From Phoronis australis (Eukaryota > Phoronida > Phoronidae): a stretch of DNA of 64,000 nucleotides. Each line of letters opens with the position of its first letter. Position 1 is the stretch's first letter. This document shows positions 20,801 through 33,399 of this stretch, in pieces. The DNA is taken from positions 1,428,152 to 1,492,151 of the forward strand of contig NMRA01000003.1 of NCBI GenBank assembly GCA_002633005.1. The letters run 5' to 3'. The notes under the pieces are model-generated. The model saw only the letters and a program-made list of their open reading frames with translations. It did not search any database and was not told the DNA's origin. The position numbers and the translations under genes were made by a program.

Positions 20801-23800
20801 GTCCCAAAGCGGAATCGAACTAAAAAAAGCAGTCGCAGTCCAACGCTTTGCTGACGGAGCTGAACCGCACTCGTTAAGTGCTAACGTATTTTAAGCATAT
20901 TTAAGGTCAACTAACCGGCCTTGATTTCAGCAACTGAGTGGCAGCCAATGGTGAAAATTGACAATATAATTACAAAAGCACAATGAATTTTGTTGTTTTA
21001 TAGCCCTGGCCAAAACTATTAACTTAAAAAATAAATTCTATCCAACCATAATCCAAAAATGCATTTTTCCCTAAACACGAGCGTGTCCCTTTAAAATGGG
21101 AGTTGTGATACCTCATTGGTTGAGTTGTTGTGCTGTAATCTCACCAGTCACTAGCCACGCTCGCTTGGGTCTTTCTGGGCCCGATCCGTTCGTTAATGCG
21201 GTTTATGAAAACGGTTTGAATCCTCGGTATTTAGTTGGCCAAAACGAACAATTAAGCCACTTATGGTTATAAAATCGATCTGCTTTTGTGATAGGATTTG
21301 AATTCCATTTCCAACAAGAACATCCAAAACCCAAAATTGCGATTTCTAAAATGACGCGTGTGTCCATTGATTCGGTACTAATTGATAACCGGATAAGTGT
21401 GGTAACGTTTTTAAATCCCAAAGTGCTTCAATTATGAATTCAAACAACTTAACAATGGCAAAATGCTCTTTTAAGCAGTTCGAGTTTAATGTTTCATTCT
21501 TATGGAAATCACGGGGTGTCAGCTATGGCGGGCCATATACGACATTTGATGAAACCGAATCAATAAATGTGTTGCACGAGCCAAGACCGTAGAGAGACTT
21601 AACGTCTTTGGTAGGAGCCTACCTTTGTTGACAAAAAGACGAAAGAGAGTGCCTGTGCACCAGCTATCGCATAAAAGAGTGTAACGTAAATTTCACATAA
21701 AACATATAGGTCAATATTTTGAAAGCTTTTCTACATTCTGATTTTTGATTGAAATCTTACTTGCAAATTGAAATGTCGGACTTTTAAAGCATAAAACTGT
21801 AGTAAAAGACTTTCTCATCTTTTGTCTGCAAACTCACCTGTTTGCCATCCGGGCACACTGCCAACAATGGCGGTGACAAAGAAGCCAGCGCTGTATGGTT
21901 TCCTGAAACAAAATATCTCCACCATTTTTCCAGGGATCGTGAATTGTCCATTGATGTATGTAACTAAAGCTGCTTCATATCTAATCAGTGCACCAACCAT
22001 GTTACTTGACTTCTTTCGAAAACTAAATTTTGACTCCAACCGCGTGAGCTAGTCAGGGCTCAATACGTGCAGTTTAACCTCCTAGTCATATGCGTCGAAA
22101 GTATAGCGCCAGGTAGTATTAGTACATTCCATTCAGTGTTCAGTCTCAGAACCAGCATGTTTGGCCACGCTTATTGCTATGGGCTCACTTAAAAGGGTAT
22201 CAAACCGGGTTTTGGACTATTAATAGATATAAAAAGGGCGTTCCCATCTAGTCTTCAGAAACAAAATGTTCAGTAACCCTCGACAACAATCAAATATTTC
22301 TAGCAAAATTTGAAAAGTCCTTGGAAAGTCTGCTGAACGGGCAAGCGTGACTCACGTTTTAGGCGAGTTACCCGATAACTGAAAGGAAAGAGCATCTATC
22401 AAGTACCATAATATCCTGTGTTTGACAAAAACACTTTGAGTTTTAGTTGAATCCTGCTTTTATCACTCAAGTTGGGCGCCAGTGGTGTATTAGTAAGTGG
22501 CATAACGAGCACTTGGTTGAAATCGCCAAATCAGGGTTTAGTATCCCTTTAAATATGACTGGCATCTGGTCATACCAACTGACCCTGTTCTAGAGTAATA
22601 ACCGGCTCTAGTTTCTTCTAGAGCCCCGGTAATAATCATTTGAAATCTGTTTAAGCGACTGATTCAGGCCATTTTTATAACTTTAGTGGTTTAAAGTTTT
22701 TTCGACAGAGGGCAGGTACGCATAGTCATTGTAATTAGGCTAGTATTATCATACTCGCCCGGGCTCTCATTTTTGTGTTAACGCCGACCTCCGAAATCTC
22801 CAAATTTTCACTTCAAAGTACCCATGCTAGGCGTAACGCCCACCCGTGAGTGTTGAGTTCTATAATAAGCGCACTGGTTGTTAACCCGGGCGAGTACGGT
22901 AGTTACACTGTCGCTAGAGAGCGTTGTTTAAAGGAGAATGCTACCCGATTTAATTAGTCTTTTTTACCGTCTTAATCGGTCTATGTCCACATCGCCTCTT
23001 ATACGGTCGACCTCACCTTGCCGAGAGGAGTCGCGTTAACCTGTGAAGAAGGTGAGAAACGACGCAGCGACGTCAGTGGTTCGTCTTCAGAGTGAATGCC
23101 GCTATTTTGCGGTGCATCGTTCCCGCTTGTCCGAACTATGAAGCTGCGAAGAAAGCAGGTATATCGCTTTTTCGACTTCCTCGAGAGCCCGAAATGCTTA
23201 GGAAGTGGCTCGTGGTAATGAAGAATGAAAGGTATGCTGTTAATAGCAAGTATGAGGCCGTGAAACATCTCCGTGTCTGTGGCCGGCATTTCGTCAACGG
23301 TGATTTCTCTGACGACTTCCGGCTTACCAAAGAACAATCCATACGTTCCATTGCCTGTGCATGTTCACGGCGCCTCTTTCGATCTTGATCAGTGTATTGT
23401 GGTTCGAACTGATAGCCTGTGAAACCTAACGATCTGACCCGTGAAGTCTTCGTCGGATGAGCTTCACTAAGTCGGAATTGCCGCCGGGTGATCGAGTTGC
23501 CATGTAGACGTTTATTATTCTGCGTTCTGTTTCAAAATGAATTATTCTATCCTAAAATGATCCTAACCAATGCTTATATGAAACTTAAACAAAGACTGTC
23601 TCATTAGATACAATTTGTAATGCCTTGGAGTGCTCGTGAGTGCAAATGTTTTGAGAAGCCAGCAATGAATAAACCACCGCGTTTCCGGGTTTGATGCCGG
23701 CAACAAAGGTAATTGACCGGGCACCGAGGCAGTGTGAGCGTATGCTAATTCAGTGTTTGCTGACAGAAAGCTGTTGTGAAACAATTACTCGATTTTATAT

Positions 23801-26800
23801 GCTATGGTCGCATTTTAAGGGAATCTTTATTTAGAAATACAAATACATTATTCAAATCATTGTTACTGTACAACCTTTGCTCTGACTGTCTGTGGAAGGG
23901 GAACCCGACTTCGCGGCCCCCGACAAGTAAGTAGATTTTCAGTTTCGTGGCTAATTCGCATAAATAATTACGTGCACATTATTTCCTTGGTTCACTATTA
24001 TAGTATTTTCGTGACTGGAGGTTTAGTTTTCAACTCAAGCTTGTTTATGTTCGTGCCAGTCCCGGCGGCCGCGACGGGCCTGATCGGGTTCCGAGCCACT
24101 GACCGGGATAACGAGTCAGTCCGGCCGCGACTTGCCTGATCGGGTTCCGAGCCACTGGCCGGGATAACAAGCGTTTTGTGTGTTTAGAACTCAAAATATC
24201 ACAAGTATGAACAACACAGATCTAGGTTTTCTTGTTTTATTTTTCACGGAAGAATACTTCGAATTTATCTCCGAACAGACCCCAAACTCCTCCTACGAAC
24301 CTTGGTAAATTGGCCTGCCGAACTTCATTGTAGGCTACGGTGTGTCGAAATATCAGTAAATCCGTAACAGCGAAATAAAAAACACGTTTTTACAAGAACT
24401 CTGTGTATTTTTAAGGTTTTACATGGGAATTTGATGATTTACTGGTGTTAAACGATGAATTCAAGCGATAAGCTGACACCACTAACCCGTGATGTGAACT
24501 GCTGAACAGAATACGTGTGAAACCAATTACGTCAGTCATTGGATAATTTCAACACCTCCGTCTGCCGTCAGGGGTCAGGTAACGCAACCGAACCTGCCGT
24601 TATCGAGTAGAACTACTTAATTTAAATGGATACAGAATAGGTTGTTTTTTGGGTGGCATTCTCCTTTAAAGCGGCTATAAATCCGCGTTTCGTTCAAAAA
24701 GTGAGCTTTTGATTTAGACCACTTACCGCAATAGAATTGTTCTCAACTCGTTCCTTATCGTAATTTTCCGTAGATCAGCCCACACGATGAAACGTTCATG
24801 GGCGTTTATTTGGTGTTAAGACTTCTAGTGTTAAGTGTCCTGATAGTGGGACGTTTATTCGGAAATTTTCCTCTTAAAAGCCCACTCAGCGTCAACTTTA
24901 GTCACAAATTCAGTTATGTGAAGCATTTATCATTCATGAAAACGAACAAAATTTTGGCAAACCCATAAGGACAGTTTCACTTATTAAAATACATATCGCG
25001 CTTCATGCTGGCATTTGCGTAACCAAAACTATGACAATCCGCTCAGGCGCCCGGGCGTTTATTTGGTGTTACTAAAACGCTTAAAAATTTCCATTTTCCC
25101 AATACATGCCCATGGGCTTATCTACGGAAAATCCCGGTACTTAGATCAGAAGTGATTTCGAGTTTTCAAAGAACTGACAGTTCTATAATAATAATTCTTA
25201 AGACAGTGATTGACGCACAAAATGACACGCTGTGACAAGCCAACTTGCCGAACCTCGGTCTCAAGCAATAGCAAGCTGTCAGTTCTTTCGAAATTCTGAA
25301 ATCACCTCCAGTTTAATAATACAACAATTTGAGACCAATTTAATAACGACAGGTGGTCTAAATCAAAATGTTGATTTCGTGATGGAAGTTATACGTGTGA
25401 ATGATTCGTGGCCGCTTCAATCTGCCCTCTTCACTGCGTACGGATAAAACTTCAATAAAGGTGAATAAAAATAGCAGAGTTCGTTGAAAACGATACGACA
25501 TTCGTTGCTGGATAACTTTCTGCATTTCTCGTATTGTCTAGAAGTACCTTTTGAGTGCTGATCGCATCTGTGCAGTAGCTCCCGAGCGACATAGTGTACG
25601 AACAAGGATAAAGAAATTGTTTTTAAAATTATATTAAACCGCAGTCTTTAAATGTACACTTCATTCATCGAAGGCAAGAAATAAAATGAGAGCTCAGTGA
25701 GGAGTGAGACATCATATCATAGTATAGGTCATGACATAACAAACCAACAACGAATGTCGTTTTTAACGAACTCTGCACCAGAGAATACTGCCGGGGTTTT
25801 GTGTACATGTTCAAAATACAAGTATTCCAGTTAAAAAGCGACTCACGGTGTAGGAGTCAGAAATATGCGCATGCCCGAGTTATCGGTGGCTCCTCCTTGT
25901 ATAGGTCCAGCGTAATGAACTTGAATGACGATATATTGCAACTGCGACCGCCCTCCTATTTCGATACCAACATCTGAAAGACAAGCCAAGAAAATGAAGC
26001 ACGTCATCTGGACAACAGAAAGGAGACCTGTGTGAAACGTGTTCAACCTGATAAACAGCACTTATTAATCATACAATCAGGCATATTCCCAAAGTCGTGA
26101 TCATAACGATTTTCAGTGGGGTTCTTAAAATGAATTGCAGTGTGAAAACCCGTACACTATACCACACACTGTGAGGATTTCTCTATTTTGTTAACTCCAG
26201 CTGTGTAATGCAATACCTGGGGTAGATGCAGGATTTTTCGAAAGGTTAGGTCGGATCAAGGATTTTTTTTAAAAGACGAGGTCCAAGTCAACAAAGTGAA
26301 AATTCTAGATTTGATATCACTAAAATCTTTTTGCTAATGTCTATCATGTTCCAAAAGTCTCAGTTCACCAAATCTGTCTCCTTCTATCGTTCATTCACGG
26401 AACTGGACAATGTCGAGCTTTTTCAAGTGAAAATACTCCATGTGGTAACATCGGGATATACCGGTAACAACAGTAAATACAGTATATGTTGCGAAGTAAG
26501 TAGCACGGCCTTATCACCGCGTAAAAATAATAAGGCTTCTATTCATCGTCATATCTCCGTTCTTTATATGACACTGCCTGTCTATGGTGTACGTCTCACC
26601 ATCGGGATATCTCCACTTGGTAATGTCGACCCCGTAAGCACTCCACCCCCAGATGACGGCTGCACTGTCCTTGCATTCATTCCCTGCGTAACATGTCCTG
26701 GAATAAAAGACGATGAGCTATTCCTTTCGTATGGCAATTTTGATTTTCACATCAAACACGGTTTACAGTAGGAGGGTGATTTTATCAAAACTGTTTTAGT

Positions 26801-29800
26801 AGACTGGAAATTTCAAAGTACTTGCGATTAGGCAGATCGTATGTGCACTTTTGTATAACAATTATCATCAATAACACACTGTAGTAGTTAGGAAACTTAC
26901 CAAAAACTCTTGTGCTCTTTCGGTTCTGCACAGGCAATTACGCTAATGTGATGGAGTGGTGAGTCAAAGTTAGCTAACAGATCAACACCAACTGAAACAA
27001 TATTTAATACCAATTCAGTTTTATATTGAAGTTTTCTTGACGCGTTTGAGAGGACCTCGGCCAAAGGGCATAGGGAAAATGTCAAAGATCATAGGGTGGA
27101 CCCGGAAGTGACATCATCCTCATACAGGAAGGAAGTAAAAATGAGGTCGTAGGTCAAGGTTAAATAGGTCATATTAAACCCGGCAGTGACGTCACCTCTT
27201 TGTTTTCGAAAGCGACCTCGGTCAAAGATCATGCGCGTAAGCGGAGGTTAAACCGCAAGGTCATGTTTCAGGCGTCTCCTGACCAACCCATGTTGTTGCT
27301 ACTATTGAAGTGTGCACACGTGCACTCAGATACAGAGGGCTAGAGTGTGCGTGCAATTAAGCGTGCAATTAAGCGATCTTTCCCGGTGCTACCTTTCGGG
27401 AGGCGCTGTAAAGGAAACAGCAAAAACAGCTGAGGAATTCCGGATGTCGTGAAAGCCATATGGGATTTTATCGGCACTCTATGAACAAATGACAATCCAT
27501 CAAGGGCAAGTTGCTGTACAAAATACATCAATATATTTTTAAAGGCGAAGGCAACCTTTTTTCATGTCACTTTTAGGAAAAATAAGGTTCGTTGATTATC
27601 CCAGACACATTTTTCACTTAATTACAGCTTTTCGTAAATTGATTAATTTCTCGTCCTCTACTCCGGAAGTGACGTTTTGGAAGGCAAGAGTTTCGCGCCG
27701 ACTTCTTTTCATTATAGTCTGACTGTGAGGGCTGTTGAGTCACTCTTGTTCTACCTCGGTTGTGATAAGTTCGGTCGTCATTTGCTTTTGTTTACAAGTC
27801 AGTCAACATGCTACGGCGCTGTTGCTGCGTGCCGGGATGTACTCATTATCGTCTCACAGGTACTTTGGGTACCTTGCGTCGCTTTCCGAAGGATGACACA
27901 CTTCGCCGTACTTGGCTAGCTCGCTCATGACATTGACGAAGGTCCCTGCGAAACAACGCCTGAAGAAGGGTACCATACTGTCGCTGGCTCCGACTGCTTC
28001 GCTCTGAAAAGTCTGTGATCCAGTATCCAATGAAATGTGACCTGTATGGACTATGGTGTCATAACACCTTGAGAATTTTTGTAGTGTGTTAGAATGAACT
28101 TTAGTATCATTCACGTTTAAGCATCAATAGATTTCTTTTCTGTTTTTAGTCGTCACAATATCTCATTAGTCTAGTCACTTTCATAGGTTAGATTTTCGCG
28201 ACAGCTGTTGTTGAATAATGAGTGAGGAAAAAAGCGATTACATATACAATGACCACGACGGCATGTGGCGCTAGTGTACGCAAAATAACGAATCCACCTT
28301 TCGTTTCCATGCTCGATCAGTTGAATTCTACAAATTAGTATTCAAAAATAAAGTCTGTTTAGGGTTAGAACTGCTGGGCGGTGGACAGTGTCACGCCCTA
28401 TATACATGACGACGCCAGCCATCAAGTGACTTCTGATTCGATTATGAACTCGTTTTCACTTCTTTCCGGTTTACTGAGGTGGCACTGAACAGTTAGGCTG
28501 CAGCCACGGGGCATTTTCTAGTCCCTGGAATTTATGTGCAGGGCGTATGTCAAGTTTGACTGGTTGTTCGAGGAATTTGTTGAAAACAAATACCAGGAAA
28601 CTGATTTACTTGTGTTTTTGAATGAGAAAATCCAAGTTTTTTTAGCCGTGACCAACTTTTGATGCAAAACGGTGGCTGTCATTTGCTTTCAACCCCTGTC
28701 GCTTGCTGTCCGAGAAACCGGGGGCAATTTCAGGTGGCTGTCAGACAGATCAAAATTGCCAAAAAGTAGCTGGTAATGGGCATACTATGACCACAATTTT
28801 AGAATCTAGAGAGTGCGAGCATTCTGAATCTGTCACCGGATTTTTTCTAACACTTGAAGGGGAGTGGCAATTTTGGGGAGAAAACTGTCAAATTTGATGT
28901 TTTTTGGTGATATTTTTGTGTGCCGGGATTTTTTGCCGATGCGATTTAACCGATTAAAAATCTGTGGCGTAAGTAAGTTTCAGTTGTCACGCGTAGTGCT
29001 TTTGAGTTGGAAATGCTACAAAACCCTTTGTTTTTTCAGGCACTCGATTAGTACGTGAGGAAAGGGCCCATTTGCAATTCGGTGTGTGTCGGCAGCCAAA
29101 AGCCTGTTGTAACTGTAGTGTGCCCCATGATGATTTGCAGTTTACATTTTATACTTTCGTTCTTTGACCGAGGTCCCACTCGAACACAGAGAGATGACGT
29201 CACTTCTGGGTCTAATATCTAACCTACTGTATCTAACATTGACCCGTGTCCTCATTTTTACTCGCTTCGGTTTACCTATGAAGTCACTTCCAGGTCCACC
29301 TTTGCTCTATCACCTTTGACCTTTTACCGAAGTCCCTCTTACACGTGTCACAGCTAGGGCACCCTATTTCTAACCGTTGACTGAGAATCTCTGTTGCTTT
29401 CAGAGATTTCAGACTTTTCTCGCTACATCGTCTTTAAATACTCATAAACCAACTCAGACATGTTTCCAAATAATGCAACAAGGTAGATTTTTTTGCTTTC
29501 CGCTAGTCGAGCGGAAGTGCGCTGAACTTTGTGGCTGGCGCGAAGGAACACGTGCACAACCAGCAGGAACTAGGACAATATTGAAGAAGTGGATCTGAAA
29601 TGCTAAAATCTTTCGGTTGAGGAAATCGTTTGATGTTGTCAGCAAGCAAAGGAAAAGGATACCTAGGTTCAATCAAATATTCTAAAATACATTAAATTTC
29701 AGAGTAACAACATTAAGGTCGCTTTGGAAACTTCAAGGAGATAATTTCCTTTGATATCGTGCGCCTGTTGCCCGGTCTACTACTATACCCACCTATGTAC

Positions 29801-32800
29801 AGTGGTTGAGGTGTCTGGATCTTCTGTGAATGACACTTCCACGCGTAAGCCTGTGGAAAAGGAAAAAAAATCAGTTGATGATCGGGTATGACCGCCACTT
29901 TAGTGATTACGTCGGCTACGATAACAAAACAACAATAAGAGCAACAACTATTACTGTTGTTGTTTCATGTTAGCCACTACCACTATTACGTCATCACGAT
30001 CATATGCATATTCATGTAATCCTCATTACCAGTATCATCGCCATCATGATCTTTACCATCAATATTGTCATCATCGCTACCTCATCATCAACAATTTCAT
30101 CATCACCACATCCTTAGCATTATAATCACCATCATCTTTACAATCGCCATCGCCGTATCATCACCGTCGTCGTCGTCATCACCATCATCGATGTATTGAT
30201 GGTTTGGCCACATGTTGCTGTGCATCGTTTCGTGTGGCAAGCAGCAGTAGATGGACCTCTAGCTTTGATAAGTACTCCGCTTTCAGTTGTCACCGCTGAC
30301 CGGCCTTGTCCGTCAGTACGTAGGTTCTCCTACAAGAATACCATCAGTGGTTCTAGCTACATGGTAACATACATGTACTTGCTGGGTAAGAACCCAGGCT
30401 GAATTATGCGGTACCAGGTTCGTCGCTTAAAAAAGCTGGCTAACGGAAACATTTTCAGAACTCGGACTGCTGACGTTATAACTCGTGAACAGAGTATTCA
30501 TTCCCTCCTTTACTTTAATTAAATGCGATGAAAGAAAAACAACTGATGTGGTGGACACTTGCTCTGTAGAATCATTCTATTTTAAGGGGTAGCTAAAGCG
30601 GTTGATGCGGTGTACACTCGCCGTACATATCTACTTGGATCAAATCCCGAGCGTGAAGAACAGAGAAATGCAGATTACATGACAACGTACTTTTGTCACA
30701 TCTAAGCAGAATTTTAAGCAGCGAGAGGAAGATACCTCTGAAGTGGACACTTTTTTCTGGGGAATCACACGATCCGCCCGCACTGGGACAGAAGTGAGAG
30801 TGAAATGACAAGACTTCCTCTGAGGAATCACTAATAGTCTTTTGTGCAGATGATCAGATGAGATGACCAAGCAAGCGGAAGCAGTGATGGCCCGGTTGTG
30901 ACGCTATCCAGTGCGGGGTGATTCAGGGGGCTTAACACCCCCGGAACAGGATCAAAAATAAAAAAATAAAAAAATGCCAGGAAAACGAAATCGGCTACAA
31001 AAACCAAAAAATACACGGGAGGGGGTTTCCCCTACCCGACCTCCCCCGGCGCTACGCGCCTCGGATTCACGCGAATCATACTGAAAACGTAGATCTGCCA
31101 CTGCTATTTGTGGACAGTAAGCTAGTTTAAATGCCAACCCTGGAAGGCGGATTAACGTGATATTCCTTACTCAGTTACTCCTTCAAAGATTTTAAATGCT
31201 ATAAGTGGAAGTGCAGGGGTGGATCCAGGATTTTGAGTTGGGGGGGGCAGAGCAGAATATTAGCCAGGACTTTGACCGTCAGACATTCACACCCCCAACT
31301 GCCTAATGGAATATGGGACAATTTTAAGGGGGTGGGGCATGGCCCCCTTGACTCCCTCTAAATCCGCCACTGAAGCGATCCGGATGTGGACACTTGCTCG
31401 GGGAAAGCACTGTACTTTGCTTTGTGGAGTAGAAGGGGATTGAGGTGATAAACTTTGAGGAATCTGAGAAACGACGCAGCGACGTCAGTGGTTCGTCTGC
31501 AGAGTTATTGCCGTTATATTGCAGTGCATCGTTCCCGCTTGTCCGAACTATGAAGCTGCGAAGAAAGCGGGTATATCGTTTTTTCGACTTCCTCGAGAGC
31601 CCGGAATACTTAGGAAGTGGCGAAGAATGAAAAGTACGCTGTATTAATAGCAAGTATGAGGCCGTGAAACATCTCCGTGTCTGTGGCCGGCATTTCGTCG
31701 ACAGTGATTTCTCTGACGAATTCCCGGCTTTCCAAAGAACTATCCATACGTTCCATTGCCTGTGCATGTTCACGGCGCCTCTCTAGTATTTCTTGATCAG
31801 TGTATTCCGGTTCGAACTGATAGCCTGTGAAAGCTAACGATCCGACCTGTGAAGTCTTCGTCGGATGAGCTCTTGACTAAGTCGGGATTGGCGCCGGGCG
31901 AGTTGCCATGTAGACGTTTATTATTCTGCGTTCTGTTTCAAAATGAATTATTCTCATACTAACCAATGCTTATATAAAACTGAAACAAAGCCTGTCTCAT
32001 TAGATACAATTTGTAATGCCTTTGCAGTATTCGTGAGTGCAAATGTTGAGAAGCCAGCAATGAATAAATCACTGCGTTACCGGCTTTTGATGCCGGCAAT
32101 AAAGGTACGGGCACCGAGGCCGTTTGAGAGCATGCTAATTCAGTGTTTGCTGACAGAAAGCTGTTGTGAAACAATTACTCGATTTTATATGTCACATATT
32201 AGGGGAATCTTTATTTAGAAATACAAATACATTATTCAAATCATTGTTACTGTACAACCTTTGCCCTGGAGTTCTGTGGAAGGGGAACCCGACTTCGCGG
32301 CCCCCCCGGCCCGACAAGTACGTGAGATTTTCAGTTTCGTGGCTTATTCACATAAATAATTACATGAACGTGCACATTATTTCTTTGGCTCACTAGTTTA
32401 GTCTCTTTGTGACTGGAGGTTTAGTTTCCAACTCATGCTGGTTTATGTTCGCGCCAGTCTCGGCGGCCTCCGAGTCGACGGGCCTGATCGGGTTCCGAGC
32501 CTTTGTTGGTCGGGATAACAAGCGTTTTGTGTGTTAATAACCCAAAAAAATCACAGGTACAACAGCACAGAACTAGGTTCTTCTGTCTGTATTTCACCGA
32601 AGAATACTTCGAGTTATGTCCGAACAGACTCCAAACTCCTGCTACGGACCTTGGTAAATTGGCCTGGCGAACTTCATTGTAGGCTACGGTGTGTCGAAAT
32701 ACCAATAAATCCGTAACAACCAAATAAAACTACACGTTTTTATGAGAATTCGGTTTGTATTTAAGGGTTTTACATCGAAGTTTGATGATTTATTGATGTT

Positions 32801-33367
32801 AAACGATGAATTCAAGCGATATGCTGACACCAGTAACCCGTGTTGTGAACTGCTGAACAGACTGCGTGTGAAACCAATAACGTCATTGGATAATTGTAAC
32901 ACCTCCGTCTGCCGTCAGGTGTCAGGTAACGCAACCGAACGGGCCGTTATCGAGTAAAACTACTCCACCTAATATGATACAAAATAGGTTGTTTTTTGGG
33001 TGGCATTCTCCTTTAACTTGGACCAAATGCCAAGCATCAATTGCAGAAGAATGTGTCCTACATGGTCGTGGACTTCTACAACCAGTCTCAGAGGTGACTA
33101 CATACAGACGAGAGGGTTCCAATCAGTAGTGTGCTGTGGGCACGACCTGTGTGGAGTCTGATACTATCACCATGATCAGCACCTTCATCATCAACATCAT
33201 TACCGACTTCATCATCGTCGTCGCCATCATCGTCATCATCATCATCGTCATCAACATTATCATTGTCACTGCTACAGTCATCGTCACCTTCATCATCATC
33301 ATTGTCGTCGTCGTTGATTGTCGTCACGGTAACTATTATTGTTGCTCTATTAATTATTATTATCATT

Positions 33368-33399
<32 letters not shown>

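Larger units (their letters stand above)
22932..24665 (+). mobile_element. Kolobok-like DNA transposon, family B copy 1
   Basis: 1734 bp flanked by TTAA at 22928-22931 and 24666-24669. The ends are AGGAGAATGCTACCC and the complement of AGGAGAATGCCACCC. It carries a THAP-domain reading (+ strand) near the left end and no recognisable transposase core. It shares TTAA preference with family A, but its terminal sequence and THAP domain differ. It sits in the PHM intron between exons 5 and 6. Confidence 0.8.

Noticed and set aside
20397-20807. 136-codon reading on the - strand
   Set aside because: It runs into the tRNA-like repeat and shows no domain.
21640-21665. VHRH on the - strand as a candidate for the PHM HTH copper site
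   Set aside because: The acceptor is poor and the surrounding residues do not fit the PHM domain.
23563-23784. Antisense reading in element B1, shared with B2 at 31959-32174 (FHNSFLSANTELA)
   Set aside because: The DNA itself is homologous, so a shared reading is expected; frames differ by indels and no domain is recognised.
26331-26771. 146-codon reading on the + strand
   Set aside because: It overlaps PHM exon 4 on the other strand, which has matching splice sites and family motifs; the + reading is a shadow.
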